A stretch of 64,000 nt of DNA from Sisyra terminalis (GCA_958496175.1 OY292276.1:21532001-21596000); one strand, 5' to 3'. Shown: positions 12,596 to 25,200, numbered from the stretch's first letter. Notes: generated by a model from the letters alone, not told the origin. Program-made: numbers and translations.

Positions 12596-13320
12596 TACAT
12601 GATTGGTTCCGATGGAGACTAAAGACAAGCGACGGGAACAAAACTCTTTGTTCGAATATGATTGAGTTATAAAAACATGGTTTCTTCTCTACTCGATAAT
12701 ATGTTATGCCTTGCTAACAAAACCAAACGAAAATAACGACATGGCACGGATTCAGCACACCATTGACGTCAACTTGGAGACGAAGAAGAAAAATGTGAAG
12801 ACAAAACCCAAGAGAAAAAATCAATCACGAAAACCATTTTTCCTATCACCATCGCAGATCAAGCATTTAATATTCAATAAGAAAATAAATATTCGAGTTG
12901 AAATCATGATCTTGATTAATTTTGTAGCACAGTTAGAAAAATGTGCTTACATCATTGCCATTCCACGAAACGCCAATGCAAATTTGATTGAGATATTTCA
13001 TTTTTTCAATCTAAATTCTAAAACAGTATACCGATTTTTTTCATATTTTTAATAATAAAATCTTCATCAAAAAGTTATCCTTTTTCTTTAACCGAAAATT
13101 TCATTACTCATTTCATTTAGCTAAATCATACAATTCACGTTGTTTCCGACCAAGTTTGAACAGACTTACTTGAATTATTAATGTGGCCAAAGAGATCAAA
13201 AGATAAGTTCTGGCAAGCCGAAACTTGTTAGTTTTGATTGATTTATTGATGACTGAATATTTTTGTATTTCTTTGTGACATATATAAAAGTAGGAAAAGG
13301 ACGCCAATCAATTTTGACAA
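12596..13320. other. Island with a 103-codon ORF and a CRE palindrome
   Basis: The first half is balanced in composition. An ATG frame runs 12741-13052 (103 codons). Its N-terminal half is very Lys-rich (KKKNVKTKPKRKN) and its C-terminal half is generic AT-rich translation; it matches no family I know, and I treat it as probably non-coding. A perfect CRE/ATF palindrome TGACGTCA lies at 12764-12771. A 64-codon minus ORF follows and is unremarkable. Confidence 0.25.
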
Positions 13321-13908
13321 TTCATTTTTTAGCTATGAAAAAAGTTGGTTGCTCGCTTAGTGCTTTAGAGAAATCGATGATTTTTTGCTAACATGAATAG
13401 AATAAGTAAAATTTTCAAGATTCCTATTCACTATGATACATATAACCGCTTAATTTAAAAGTTTTAAAAGTCAAAATCGACAAAAAAGTTATACTTTCGT
13501 AGCTAGTTATAATCTGCGAAACTGACATTCATTGTATATTTATACTATATAGATATACCTTAAAAACTACTTCGCAATTAAATCTAATTACCTATTATAA
13601 TTTTTTTCATAGATCTTCCCTATTATTATTATTATTATTCCCAAAAGGTTTGACTATAGTTGAACATTAACATACCAACTTTAAATCTATATTTGTTTTT
13701 GAAAGATTCAGAAAAACACCTAATTTTTTAATTTTTTTTTAATTAACAGCTTTAATAAGCATTTCTTTACTTTCATATTTTATTTATTTTTTTATTAAAA
13801 TGCAAACTTTTTAAATGATATCTTAATAATTGTATCATATTATTCAAAAGAGCTTACTCCACTTATGTTTCTTTACATTACAATGGTTTTTAATGTGTAG
13901 TTGTACAA
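13321..13908. other. AT-rich sequence, nothing recognised
   Basis: This is AT-rich DNA with a short (ATT)n microsatellite at about 13621-13638. Confidence 0.4.
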
Positions 13909-14302
13909 TAAGGGGCCATTCATTAATTACGTAAGGGGTAATTTTGGACTTTTGACCCCCTACTACCCCGATGTTAGGAAACATAAGATTTCTCGATCTC
14001 CCTTCTTTCCTTAAGAATAATTTTATCTGGTTCTTCTAAATAATAAAGTGTTAGATAAGGATCAGTTGCATTAAAATTTACAGTTTAACGTGAATTATTT
14101 TTTTAAATAAGGTTTAAATTACATTGTACACTATAAAATGAAGAAAACTATTCGAAATTGAATATGGAATTAGATTCTTAAAATGTTGAATTTTGATTCA
14201 CAAAGTATTACGTAAGATTGGGTTTCACCCCCCAACATAAGGAGATGTATAGATTTTCTTTCCCACCTCCCGTACTCTTACGTTATTAATGAATGGCGCT
14301 TA
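13909..14302. mobile_element. MITE with about 26-bp imperfect TIRs
   Basis: The left end reads GGCCATTCATTAATTACGTA AGG from 13914. The right end, reverse-complemented, reads GCGCCATTCATTAATAACGT AAG, giving about 26 bp of matching terminal inverted repeat with a few differences. Inside each end lie short C-rich or G-rich runs (ACCCCCTACTACCCC left, CACCCCCCAACA right). The flanks are TAA/TTAA-like, so a TA or TTAA target duplication is possible but decayed. It has no ORF and is a non-autonomous DNA transposon; the superfamily is not decided by what I see. Confidence 0.7.
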
Positions 14303-15692
14303 ATTTTCCAATTAAATTATGAATCGGATTTGTTAATCATATTTCCATGGTTGTCTTTATTCCATAATTTTGTCCTATATCAAAATTCCTCTTTTGATTT
14401 CTCCTAGTAAACAAGTTCAAGAACAAATATTTTAATATTCTTAATGTATAATTATATTCATTTTGTTATATAGTATTTTTAGTATTAGATATTTTGTTCA
14501 TTTTAAAAGTGGGTAAAATAACAAACTAAGCCAAATGTCAAAGAAAATGTTTACTATAATTACTAATAAGTCCCAACCATGCAGAACTGCCGCCAAAATT
14601 TACTTTCTGAATTCTAAAAAAAAAGTATTCACAATAATAAAATTAAATCAATTTCACCGTTAGTTCACAAAATATAAGTTTGTTGTTACGAATCCGTTTT
14701 TGTGACAAAATTTAAACTTTAAAACTGGTACTTTTATTTAAAAAAAATATATTATAATAATAATATTTAAAATTATTTCAATGCAAAATTTTATTTTTAA
14801 TAGGGTGAACAAACCGCAAATAACAGCGACTCTAACATTTGTTTTGGAAGTTGATTACCTACTAATCATTTTCCAAAAGGAATTATAAACGTTGTATTTC
14901 AAAAAAAAAAACATATAGCAGTTTTATCAAGAATAGGCAAAATTATTAAATTGTTTATGATAGTAGCAGTAGCAATTATTGATAGTAGTATTATTTTTGA
15001 TTTGAACCATTTTCGAAATAATTTTTGATATCACACATTTAAGTCTTAAAAGAATAGATAATACTAAAAATAGACCTATTTTCTCAACTTTATAGAATTT
15101 GTATGCAAAATAATTATATTGTTATTATCATCATTGTTACTGTTAAAGCAAAAAGTGGCGTCTTGTAAACCTCGGAAAGTTGTTTCCAACGGATGTAATA
15201 TCGCCCCCCAATAAAGCGCTGTAACTTTCATAGGTGGCAGTAAAAACTAAACCGACAACTAGGGGTGGGTGAAAAATGAGGTGGTTAATGAATTATTATT
15301 AAAAAAGAAGAGGGAAGGGTTTTTCATGAGACAGAAAGGATCATATATAATTACTTAAATCAAAGCAAAAAAAAATATTTGCATAATTGTGTGACAATTT
15401 GCTTTAAATTCGATAAAGGTATTATTTAACTAAATTATAACAATGCTAGGGAATTAAGAAGTTCTGATTTCTCCCTATAATTGCACTTTTTTAGCCGTTA
15501 TATATATTTCGGTTGATCATTGAAAATTTAGTATAATCTTAACAACTGGAATGGATACTTTCAAGTAAAGTGTACACGACACCTGAACTACTAAGAATAT
15601 GTGTAACGATTTTTAAACATACAAATCAAAATTCTTTAGCATTTCCTAGCTTTCATGGTCGAGTTTGGTATAACTACTAATAACTTTAAATT
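14303..15692. other. AT-rich sequence with a short G+C-richer patch
   Basis: The DNA is AT-rich with long A or T runs. A patch at about 15160-15290 is richer in G+C (CGCCCCCCAATAAAGCGC, then AGGGGTGGGTG) but shows no TIRs or ORF. It may be another old MITE scar. Confidence 0.3.
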
Positions 15693-16311
15693 TGGTCCTT
15701 GACCATATTAATAGACACACCATAGATTTTGTACAACATATGAAGTAATAGCTATTTTATTTTGTGTTTGAACTATTGATTGGATTTATCTTTCATATAA
15801 AAATTTAATTTATTACATTTACTACCAATTTATGTGACAAAAAAAATCACATTTACTGAAAAATAACTTTACGATCATTTTAAATATCTTGTTAGTTATG
15901 GCGAACTTAATTGCTTAGTATTTAATTGAAAGCCCTTTTACTGCTATTAAAGCCTCAATCATTCGCAGCGTGCTGTATATGTAGGGCAATAATGTCCACT
16001 GCATTTGTGGATGGTGATTCTATTTATGAATATTTTTTTCTATGGGTTTTTTTTCTGATGTGATCACTTATTTAACTATTATTCTCCCCATCAAATCCCA
16101 CATATTTTCAATAAGGTTCAAATCAGAGCTTTTACCCTAAAGTAGGGTAATTGGAGTAATAATCAAGACTATACCCTTATTGGGAAATTATATTTCCTTA
16201 AAATCTTTACTACTTTTAATAAAGTAAAAAAGAAATAATATCAAATTTAATTTAGTAGAGTACATAAAATTGGAACAAATCTTAAGTGAGTCTAATAATT
16301 TGACCAGACTG
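15693..16311 (-). mobile_element. Tc1-like element, deletion copy A
   Basis: The right end reverse-complements to CAGTCTGGTCAAATTATTAG followed by TA. The left end GGTCCTTGACCATATTAATA is a decayed form of the CAGTCCCTGGCCAT terminus intact in copy B. On the minus strand, around 16130-15930, a C-terminal transposase piece reads SSDLNLIENMWDLMGRIIVK. This is the Tc1-type (DDE) block whose Glu lies in IEN (codon at 16109-16107); stop codons follow. The catalytic Asp residues and N-terminal DNA-binding domains are deleted. Both ends and the internal UTR align with copy B, so they share an ancestor. Confidence 0.8.
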
Positions 16312-16819
16312 TATATACTTTATTGAGAAATAACGTGGTAAATTTTAAGCCTTGAGGAAATGCCGAAAGTTTTGAACAGGAAAAGAAGATTTCACTTCAA
16401 AAGAAATTAAATTTATTATTGCGTATCATTAAAATTATAAAAAAAGGGTTTAAAAATTTTTTCACCATGGTCATTTTTTTTTTGACGAACTGCAACGAAC
16501 TGCAAACGACCAAATTTGAAACTGTGTTCAGTAAGGTGTAACGTTTCAGAATTCCTTAATGCTTTATTTTGCAAAACTATATTTATATTTTACATATCGT
16601 ACATTTTTTCCCCATTGTAAACACACGTGAGGCATCGAATTTCAGAAAAAAAAAGAAGAATAAGAACTTTATACGCCGAGAGTCCTAGCACTTGTACAGT
16701 TTTCTGGACAACAAAACGAAACGAAATGGTCGGAACCCTTTGAGTTGTAACATTGAAAGAGTTCTTGTGTGAATTACTTTTATTATCCACAACCACATAT
16801 TTTCATATTTATTGCTTTC
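16312..16819. other. AT-rich flank, nothing recognised
   Basis: The stretch is AT-rich with a 68-codon minus ORF of no recognisable family. A short direct repeat (CGAACTGCAACGAACTGCAA) lies near 16485. Confidence 0.35.
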
Positions 16820-17480
16820 ACAGTAAAAATTTAAACAGTCATCGTCTTACCACGCGTCGCAGACTGCCTTACAACTATTACAAAATAAATGTCTTCGTCC
16901 TGACCTTTCAGTTCATATAAGAGTCGATTTTTAACTTCCAATTTCTTGTTTGCGAGTCTCGAACACAGATTCTAGCAAGTGTACACTTACCATTAATAAA
17001 TCAATGTGTGTACTAACCGAGAATAATGCGTCCAATCACAAAAGCAATACAGTCTGAGATTAAGTTACGGCCAAAAAAAAATCTTCCGAGACGATCAAAA
17101 ATCTAAAGGCGGCCTCAAATAGAGACACTATCATCTGATTGACATTAACAAAAACAGGACAACAATACAATCTGAACCACTCGAGATGAGTCAATTAAAA
17201 TACAACGGCCCGAAACGTGGCCATGTCGTATCTCTAAACGTTATTTCTTGCCCTTATCTCAAAAAACGCTCACTATAAAATATCCTTGTCAATATACACC
17301 TTAAATAAATTCTAAGACGATCGTCTGCTATTAATTATTCGGCTATCCGATTAGGCTTATATTCTCTCTGATCAATTATCAGCGACAGCCCCTAATCTAC
17401 GATCTCATTTTCAACCGACTTTAATTATTATCATGTTTATAACACACTAATTGGACGCTTCACATTTTTTGGTTGGAATG
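16820..17480. promoter_or_regulatory. Candidate cis-regulatory island
   Basis: About 650 bases of balanced, non-repetitive sequence contain TGATTGACA at 17136-17144, nine of ten bases of the PBX/Exd-MEIS/Hth composite site. There are also several homeodomain-type ATTA cores and a GATTAAG cluster. It has no ORF of note. The motif match is visible; enhancer function is inferred. Confidence 0.3.
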
Positions 17481-18299
17481 GCCTTAGAAAAAGAGAAACA
17501 CAGAAATTTTCGCTTCGATAGAAAGAAACTATACTAAATTATAGACACTTACAAGTCAACAGCTCGTTTATAATTTGGAGAAAAAGAAATTTATTCTCAT
17601 TTTCAAATACAACTAAACTCTTATTTTTAATATAAAAATGCGACTTTGAAAATTAACCGATGAAAACCTAAATCCATACTGATTACACAAAATTTTTCAT
17701 AGTTTCGTGGCTTGTTTTATTGGTTTGTGGATGTTTTCTTCAACTCAAAGTAAAACCAACAAAAAATCTATAAACAAGTCCATTCAATCAAAGTCAAATA
17801 TAATGATCTCATTTATAACGATTTCCCGACTTAAAGAATAGCTTTCAAAATAATATTAGATACACCAAAAACTTGATACTAATAGTTACCTACTTAAACA
17901 TTTTGTCTATGGATTCTTATTCCCAGTTTTTAAATTTTTTGAATTTTTCACAATAAAAAATTAAATTTAACCAAAAGTGGAGATCCGATGTTCAGAACTA
18001 TGGATTAGCAAACTTTTTGAAAAAACCGGAGATAAAATTTTTATTTTAAGCGAAGCTATCTGAACCATAAAAAATACTTTTTGGAACTCGCAACATTTAA
18101 TAAATAAGTTGTTTTAATTTTTGTCAAATCAATTTGTTATTAAGAGAATGAAAATTTAAAATAAAATATATATCTGATGAGCACTATTAAAATTATCTAG
18201 TTAAAACTAGTTTTAGAGAAGAACTAATAACTCCATGCTTCAGCTCTTTATTGATCAAAGAGTTTAAAGTAATGTTTTATGGTTTTAAGCTCAATAAAA
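17481..18299. other. AT-rich sequence, nothing recognised
   Basis: I see AT-rich DNA with no ORFs, TIRs or splice-like structure. Confidence 0.4.
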
Positions 18300-19080
18300 T
18301 GATAATACCAACAGTACACTTCCACGGGATAAAGAATGGACAGTTTAATGTTGGTTAAATACAACGGGGACCAAATAGGCGCCAGTTTAAGCAAGCGACC
18401 AAAAGATACTTAAAGAAGGACTATCTTTAGTCCTAAGGATTAGAAATTGCTCTTAAAGGCAGTTGAGCTACTTTAGTGGTCAACGGTATGGGGATCAGGA
18501 AGGCAACGTGAAACCACCTAATTACTAATCCCTAGTACTTTATTTTACAATGGCCTCACGTACGAGGGTCCCTTAAATAGGACAAGGGTGCGAAGAATCT
18601 CCCAATTAGCTAGATTCAAATTTATGAATTAACTAGCCAATTGAATATCATCGATCGTATCGGTCATGATACCTAAGGAAGAAGAATAATTCCATTTTGG
18701 GAGAAGTAAACATACATGATAAAATTATAAGTAAAATAAATATGGTAATAGTTGTGGTACTGCGGTCATATAGCTAGGAGAACTGGAGAAATGGAACTAC
18801 TTAAAGTTAAAGTATAAATGGAAAGCAAACATAGCACCCATATGATGGTCTGACCGTGAAAAGATGACTGATCACTTATTACCTGAAGCCACATATCTAG
18901 CACAGGACAGGGAAACATGGAAGATGGTATATCCAAAACCCATAGGGGTGGAAGGATAGAAGAGAGATACTTGTGCTATTACACCAGTTGCAACTATCTG
19001 AAGAATATGATAAATCCCTAAGAAGTTTGGAGCAGATCTTTGAACTTTGTGTTCTTCTTTGTAATGAAAAGTTAAATTAA
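18300..19080 (+). pseudogene. Decayed non-LTR retrotransposon 3' end
   Basis: On the plus strand, in two frames, there are remnants typical of the C-terminal tail of insect LINE reverse transcriptases. WYCGHIARRTGE (from 18755) corresponds to the W.GH.AR motif. After frameshifts, EATYLAQDRETWKMV (from 18885) matches the usual AQDR..W block near the end of such ORFs. The segment before it (18460-18600) holds AGGCAACGTGAAACCACC, a type of motif seen in insect LINE or SINE leaders. It is therefore either the same element rearranged or a nested neighbour. There are many stops and frameshifts and no intact RT or endonuclease domain. The family within non-LTR elements is not certain. Confidence 0.6.
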
Positions 19081-19174
19081 CAGAAGCAAAAACAAAAAAG
19101 TTACATGAAGCTTTATGTTTTATTATTTACTTAATGTTTGAAACAAAAACAAATATGGGTTTTATAAAATATTT

Positions 19175-19385
19175 TCGAGTTACGTTAATAATTCGAGTAG
19201 GTAATTAAATTAGTAGATGAGTCATTCGAGTAAATTAGGGAATTGAATGAGTTGTGTGGTTAACCGAGTAAGTAATGCAAATAAATTAATTGAGTAACTG
19301 CGTCTAGTTATAAGTTATGTGAATTGAGTAAATAAATCAAATTGATTAATATAAACAAGTAAATTACCGTAGTTAGTGAATTCTC
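19175..19385. repeat. Degenerate GAGTAA-type tandem-like array
   Basis: About 200 bases are built from irregularly spaced copies of a short word: CGAGTTA, CGAGTAGGTAATTAA, CGAGTAAATTAG, TGAGTAACT, TGAGTAAATAA, AAGTAAATTA. The unit length is variable (about 14-24), so it is not a clean satellite; it may be an old decayed microsatellite or minisatellite. I see no ORF. Confidence 0.5.
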
Positions 19386-19899
19386 TTTTAAACGATGCCC
19401 AGAGCTCAAGCTCTACATGTTTCACCTTAGAAACGTCAATGTTGGTGACCGATTTTTATGATATTGGAAAAGTAATAAAGGAAAACTACATAAGTCAAAA
19501 TTGTTAGGGTTGTTTTTAAAAAAATTGGTTTCATTCAATTAAGTTTGTATAAGTTATATTAAGGGCGTTCTGGAATTCGCTAAAACCTGAAAATCAGTAG
19601 AAATAGGTAATTAAAGTTTAAGTAATTAAACAAATTAAAGTTTACGAGGCTAGTGGGTCGTTTAATGTTTAATATTATTGTCATATGCAAAAATTCTTGT
19701 GTAATCAAAAAACAATTCAAATCGTCAATTTTTTTATGTTAAAAAAGGCTTAAAATAATTTTTATTCGGTTATAGAATTTAATAGCGTACTTAAATGATT
19801 CTATTTAATTTATAAAGAATTTAATTGTTCGAATGAATCAAGTGGAGTTAACATGTATTGTTTATGGAACAAAAAGAGGTTTTTTTAGTTGTTAAAACC
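19386..19899. other. AT-rich sequence, nothing recognised
   Basis: AT-rich DNA follows the degenerate array. I see no features in it. Confidence 0.4.
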
Positions 19900-20960
19900 A
19901 GAATTCAAACGTGTTTTTCTACAAAATTAAAACATTTTGTTGCGGCCAAACTAATCCAAACAATAGGCCATGGCTCAATTCACACGTGAACCTGCATATT
20001 TGAGAAAAAGATCTTTAAATTATCAAATTGCATTCTTGCATAATCCATTTGAAAAGTCTGCCGTCATAAAAGCGGACATTCATAATTTATAACACACAAA
20101 CTAAACTTGGAAAACATAATTACGATTGAGGCAATAAAATCGTGATTTACCATACCGATGAAGTAACGATTATGATCGAGCAAACGTTAATTCCACGGAA
20201 GTTAATTCGAAAAAAAAAGTATTCAATCAATTTTCATCAGTATCACATTTATTTTCCAGTGCGACAACTCTTAAAAAAGCAGGGCATTGTTGAAAATGTT
20301 ATGCTTGCAAGTTAAAGACTTGTCATAAAAATGTTTGCATCTAACACGAACGAGTGCAATAATAATTCCGCTGGTGAATGCAACCAAGAGATGACAACAT
20401 GATGCAGATAATCAGAGTTAATCAATGTTTATGCATTTCTTGTACTACACAGATCAATCTTGTGACAAACGAAAAGTAAATGAGAAAAAAGCGCAGACTT
20501 GCATGTTTGTGTTTTGTGTCGCTTATTCTACTCCTTCGTCTTGTTTCAATATGTCTTTCGTTGTTACACCATTGTGTTCCATAACAATCAACAAGTTTCT
20601 CTTTGTGCAGAGATTTGTCCCTCCATTAGTTTAGCTGTACTCCAAAAAAGTACAAAACTTTTTCAAAAATTGACCAGCAACGTCTTCCTCAAGTCTCTCA
20701 CGTAAATATTCTTCCATTTAAATACATTTTTCTTGATGAGAATTTCCAAAATGAAAGTTATTCACCTTAACGTTGCTTGAATAAATTAAATTCAAGTCGA
20801 GTGGAAAATTATCAGACGATATCGAATTTCATATATTTCAATATGACATAAATGTGCAACTGATTTTTATTTGTGGAACAAAGAAAAATGCATAATTTAT
20901 CGACCTGTCAGAAATTTTCTTTTCAAATGAATCGATATCGCTTTTGATCAGACTTTTCGA
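19900..20960. other. Balanced-composition non-coding island
   Basis: Low-repetition sequence holds two overlapping plus ORFs of 68-69 codons (20425-20705) that are Phe/Ser/Val/Cys-rich and match nothing known to me. Palindromic words such as ATCGAT and GTTAATTC occur. The resemblance is to insect conserved non-coding DNA; function is inferred. Confidence 0.3.
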
Positions 20961-21820
20961 TAAATTAACATAGACGTTACTGTTTTTTCTTAGATAACCT
21001 TGGAGAAATAAATTCGAGTGAGCTCAACCAAATAGCAGTTAGAACAAAGATCCAATTAAGAAATTCAATGAAATTATCTAAAATAAGCAGATTTCGAATG
21101 TTTATTTGTTAGCCTTAAGCTTTCTCCAGCAAAAAGTTGATTTATAACAGAAATCGGTATATATTTAGTGGTGTAGAAAAAGCTCAGCAAGTTGTATAGC
21201 GTTTCATGATAAATAATTTCAATGAAAATGATAGTGATTAAACAGTTATCGGTAAGGATATATTTCTTTACTCAAATAAATTGCAATTAATATTCAAAAT
21301 CCGAATATTTTCCAAAGTGAATCAAACTTGAGTGGGATTTTATTATTGACATAACGCTTATATTTTAAAAACTGTAAATAATATAAATTAATAGAACAAG
21401 AGCCTGCAATGGCCCCTTTGTTAATTTATAAAAGCTGTAAATTTCTCTATGCATGTCTCCAACAGAGATAAGAACCATCAACGACTAAGGAATTTGGATG
21501 GTTGGGTACTTTGGCAGATAACGGATAGCAAAGGTGTATAAAATGAAAGTTTAGTTTCGTAAAAGTATAAGTCCCTTTTCTTTATTTTCTTCGGAATAAT
21601 ATTAGAAATTACATACTTCATTACCAGACACTTAGCACGGTTTCAACCCTCTGCCAGACACCCCTAAACTTTAATAAGTCAATATAGTAATAACCAAATG
21701 TATGCACATGTAAAGAAGTGCACGCAGAAATTTCCACCTTTTATAAAATAACGAAAGTCTGGCAGATCGCGGGCTCTTGGGGTTTAAGTTATTTACCTTA
21801 GACTCCAGATTAACCTTAGA
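20961..21820. other. Unassigned sequence with small inverted repeats
   Basis: Toward the right end, CTGCCAGAC (about 21652) is answered by GTCTGGCAG (about 21757), about 100 bases apart. The region between is mixed. This may be part of the same repetitive unit as the long hairpin that follows. Confidence 0.3.
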
Positions 21821-22172
21821 TCCCAGGGAAAAGAGACCGAACTAGAATTGGCTTAGCCAAACATGGCAATTAGTGTCTTCCACATGTATTTTAGTTAGCA
21901 TTTTTTCAATGCTGTGACAAAGTTTAATCAGATAACAGTATCATGGTATCAAATCTATAAGCATCCTGATTTCCTTCCTTCTCAAGTTTAGAAGTCATTT
22001 GTTTTGTTTGAACAAACATTGTTTGTTAGAATATTCTGTTATCTAATATAACTTTTCACAACATTGGGAAAATATCGATTAAAATGAATGTAGAAAAGGT
22101 GGAAGGAGGGGAAAAACTGTTTACTATGTTTGGCGAAGCCAATTCTGACTCGGTGCCGTCTCTTTTCCCTGG
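21821..22172. repeat. Long imperfect inverted repeat (hairpin)
   Basis: The left arm (21821-21940) and right arm (22033-22172) are reverse complements over about 120-140 bases with mismatches and small indels. The best block is AGGGAAAAGAGACCG...GAATTGGCTTAGCCAAACATGG against CCATGTTTGGCGAAGCCAATTC...CCGTCTCTTTTCCCT. The match extends inward to CAGATAACAGTAT against its partner near 22035. About 90 bases form the loop. It could be a fold-back MITE; transcribed, it could make a long double-stranded RNA. It has no ORF of note. Confidence 0.75.
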
Positions 22173-22224
22173 AACCACCTGAATATGGAATATGGAAACC
22201 TGAATATTCCCTGGAACCACCTGA
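22165..22224 (+). repeat. Direct duplication, 42-bp unit
   Basis: TTCCCTGGAACCACCTGA occurs at 22165-22182 and again at 22207-22224, immediately outside the right hairpin arm. It is a local tandem duplication at the edge of the inverted repeat. Confidence 0.85.
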
Positions 22225-25200
22225 GCTACGAAACATTTGTACGTGAATTCAATCAGTTGGCTATTGAAATTTATCTCATATTTTGAACAAAACCTTATCT
22301 ATTAAAAGTAGGAACATTACAGGAGGTGCAATAGTCTTTCCAAGAGGTAATGCAAAAAAAAAATACAAAAAGTTAGAAATTAAGCTTTTAATGTTCAACT
22401 CTGTAAATTTCTATTTACAAATTTCTTTTTGGAACGTTATGAAGACCTTACTTTCAAAATTCAAGATAATAATTTAGCTAAAACACAACAATTACAGTTG
22501 TTATGCTTAATTAAGCAATTACTAAGTATGGTATAATTAATTTGGAAATATGAACCTCAATTCATTAAGTTATAATTTCCTACAATGTAACAAATATCTA
22601 TCTACACATATGGCTAGGAAACCATCAAGCACAAAATTTTATCAAACAGGCATGCAACTGAAAATTGCACATGTTCCCAAAGGGTAGCTACAAATATGTA
22701 ATAGGTTTCTTGAAAAAATCACTCTAAAAAGCTTTAGATTACTAAATAGAATATATGCATATTTTAAAATCAATATTAAGTATGTTTCCCCCATTTTTAA
22801 ACACTGAAATCCATTTTTTAAATATGTAAAACTAAAATGGTCTTTTGCATGAATTGCATGTCCTGTCTATCCCTAAATTCGTTACTCAAAAAATATAATA
22901 AAAAAAAAAATAACTGAAAAATGTAAATTACTAACACGCACAGTATAAAAGTATGAAATTGCAACAAAAATTACAATGATTTAATGTAACAGGCAACCAA
23001 AATTGGCGTTCATTTTTAAATACTACCTAAACTATTCTTGAAAAGTTTCAATACTTAAAAGCTTCACGTTTAATCTATTTTGCCTTTAGTCAAAACAATT
23101 TAATGTAAAGAAGCTATACATGCTTCTTTTCAGCAACCATTTTAATAAACATATTTTTCATCGTAATTTCTGTTATTTTAATATAAAAGGTAATTAAATC
23201 AAATAACAATGAATTATAGATTAAGTGTTTATTAAAATGGTCACTTCTTTTCAATGCAAATATTGTTTTTTTTTTCATTTTCGTCAATAATAACTAATAA
23301 AACTAGGGAAAAATACTTAACATTAAACTCTTTTCACTGCTAGTACAACAGGTTAAGTGGGTTAAGAACAGAAGTCAATTTATCATACACTAATAGAATA
23401 ACCTAGTTGCAAAATATAATTTATTTTCGTAACAATACGAATTATAGTTTGAAATCATCCCAAGAATTTATTTTTTTTTATTATTTTAAAATTTACTGCA
23501 ACCTAATGTTTGAAAAAATCTTACTATATATGCTGTCTCACGTATTTAGAGGACTTTTTATTATTATCCTTCAAATTTTTGTCCTTTGTCCACTAAAATC
23601 TTTCTTCATATATTAATTGTAAATTTAATTTCAAAAACGTGTCGAATTTTAAAATAGGATAAAGGAAATAATCGTTAAATTTATTGAGTTAAACTTTTTT
23701 CACTATCTATTATTTGTAAGTTTACAAATCTTAAGAAATATAAACCTTTTTAGAACATAAAATTACGTTGTTGGTAGAATTGTTAAAAATGCCATAAAAA
23801 TAATGATCGTTTGCTTTTATTGAATTTTTCCAATTATCTAATCATTTCATTTAAGTCATTTTCGGTTTAGAACTTTCACAGTGGTATTCGAAAAATGATT
23901 TATTTGTAACAGAAGATGCGTAGGAAATTTATACTAATTAAATTCAAATTTATTTATTTTTAAAGCGTTTCGGATAATCGAAAATCTAACGGCTTGTCGC
24001 TCAGATAAACGACTTTTATATTATTTAAAACACTTTACCTATAACACCTGTTAGAAATGTAAATCTGTTATATGAATAAATAAATATTAAATACTTTATG
24101 TTTTGTAAACAGATCAAGAATTTACAGTGAAACCTTAAACTTGATCTTTTTTCTTTGTAAACAATGAAACTGGTGAAATATTCTAATTTGAATTAGTTCA
24201 ATATTTCCCTGAAAGTTGTTTTTATACTTTCTTAAGTTGAAGGTAGACATTATCATTAGCATGCGTATGTGCAACTTAGTGTGTGCTTTTTCAAAATGTG
24301 TAGACTACTCAATTAAAAAATGAATCCAATTCTAGGATTTACATATATTGATTTTTTTAAACAAAAATCGTCACTAAATATTATTCGGGAAAATCCAAAT
24401 TACATCACGGGTTCATTTATCCAAAAAGAATAATTATACGTTGCAAGTTTCAATTCTACACGACTTATCGTTTTGTCGTAAATCTAATCTAACTAGATTA
24501 TTATCAGTACTGCATATATAAAAGCATGTCATAAACAATAAATCTCAAACTAAATGAAACTTTATTTTTTCTAAGCCAATAAGTTATCCAATTAAATACG
24601 GAGCAATGTTGAATTTGTGTATAGAAGAATCCATCGTCGCTTTATCGACAGCATTTAAACATGCATATTCAATTAGTTCACAGGTTCCTTATATATGTAT
24701 ATCCCTATAGATCCCGTTGTATGTAGAGGAAAGTATTACGAGTTGATCCCTTGGAGTAAGATGATCCTTTGCGATTGTGCTGAAATCACTACCGCTATCT
24801 AGTTTATTTCAATGGTAAAACATAGTTGTGGAACCCCACCCCTGCCTCAGTCAAATAGTAATGGAGACGCAACCAATAAATCGATTTTGATGAGAAAAAA
24901 ATAAAAATTGTGCACGGCTGATCTAAGGTAAACATAACTTTGAGCTTATATTACTTTTATTCAAACAATGTTAAATGTAGTTACTGTTGTGTTCGAGGCT
25001 TTTTATTATGCCTTATTTTAGTATATGAGCCACGTGAATATAGCCGTGTGCTAGTAAGTTATGTTATCTAATCCATAGGGGTGTACAGTATGATTGCTTT
25101 GTAATTTTTAAAAACAGGAAATATTTCAATGAAACATCAATTATTTTCTAGTTTTGAGTATTATGAAAGTTGGATATATAAATATACTAGTAGTAATCGC

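Noticed and set aside
12711..13052. Longest open frame in the window (113 codons)
   Set aside because: It starts at TTG; from the first ATG it is 103 codons with a simple Lys-rich part and AT-rich remainder, with no family match or splice context. It was kept only as a note in the island entry.
16110..16125. B-box-like GGTTCAAATC suggesting a pol III gene
   Set aside because: It lies inside the antisense of the Tc1 transposase IEN block and is explained by that coding sequence.
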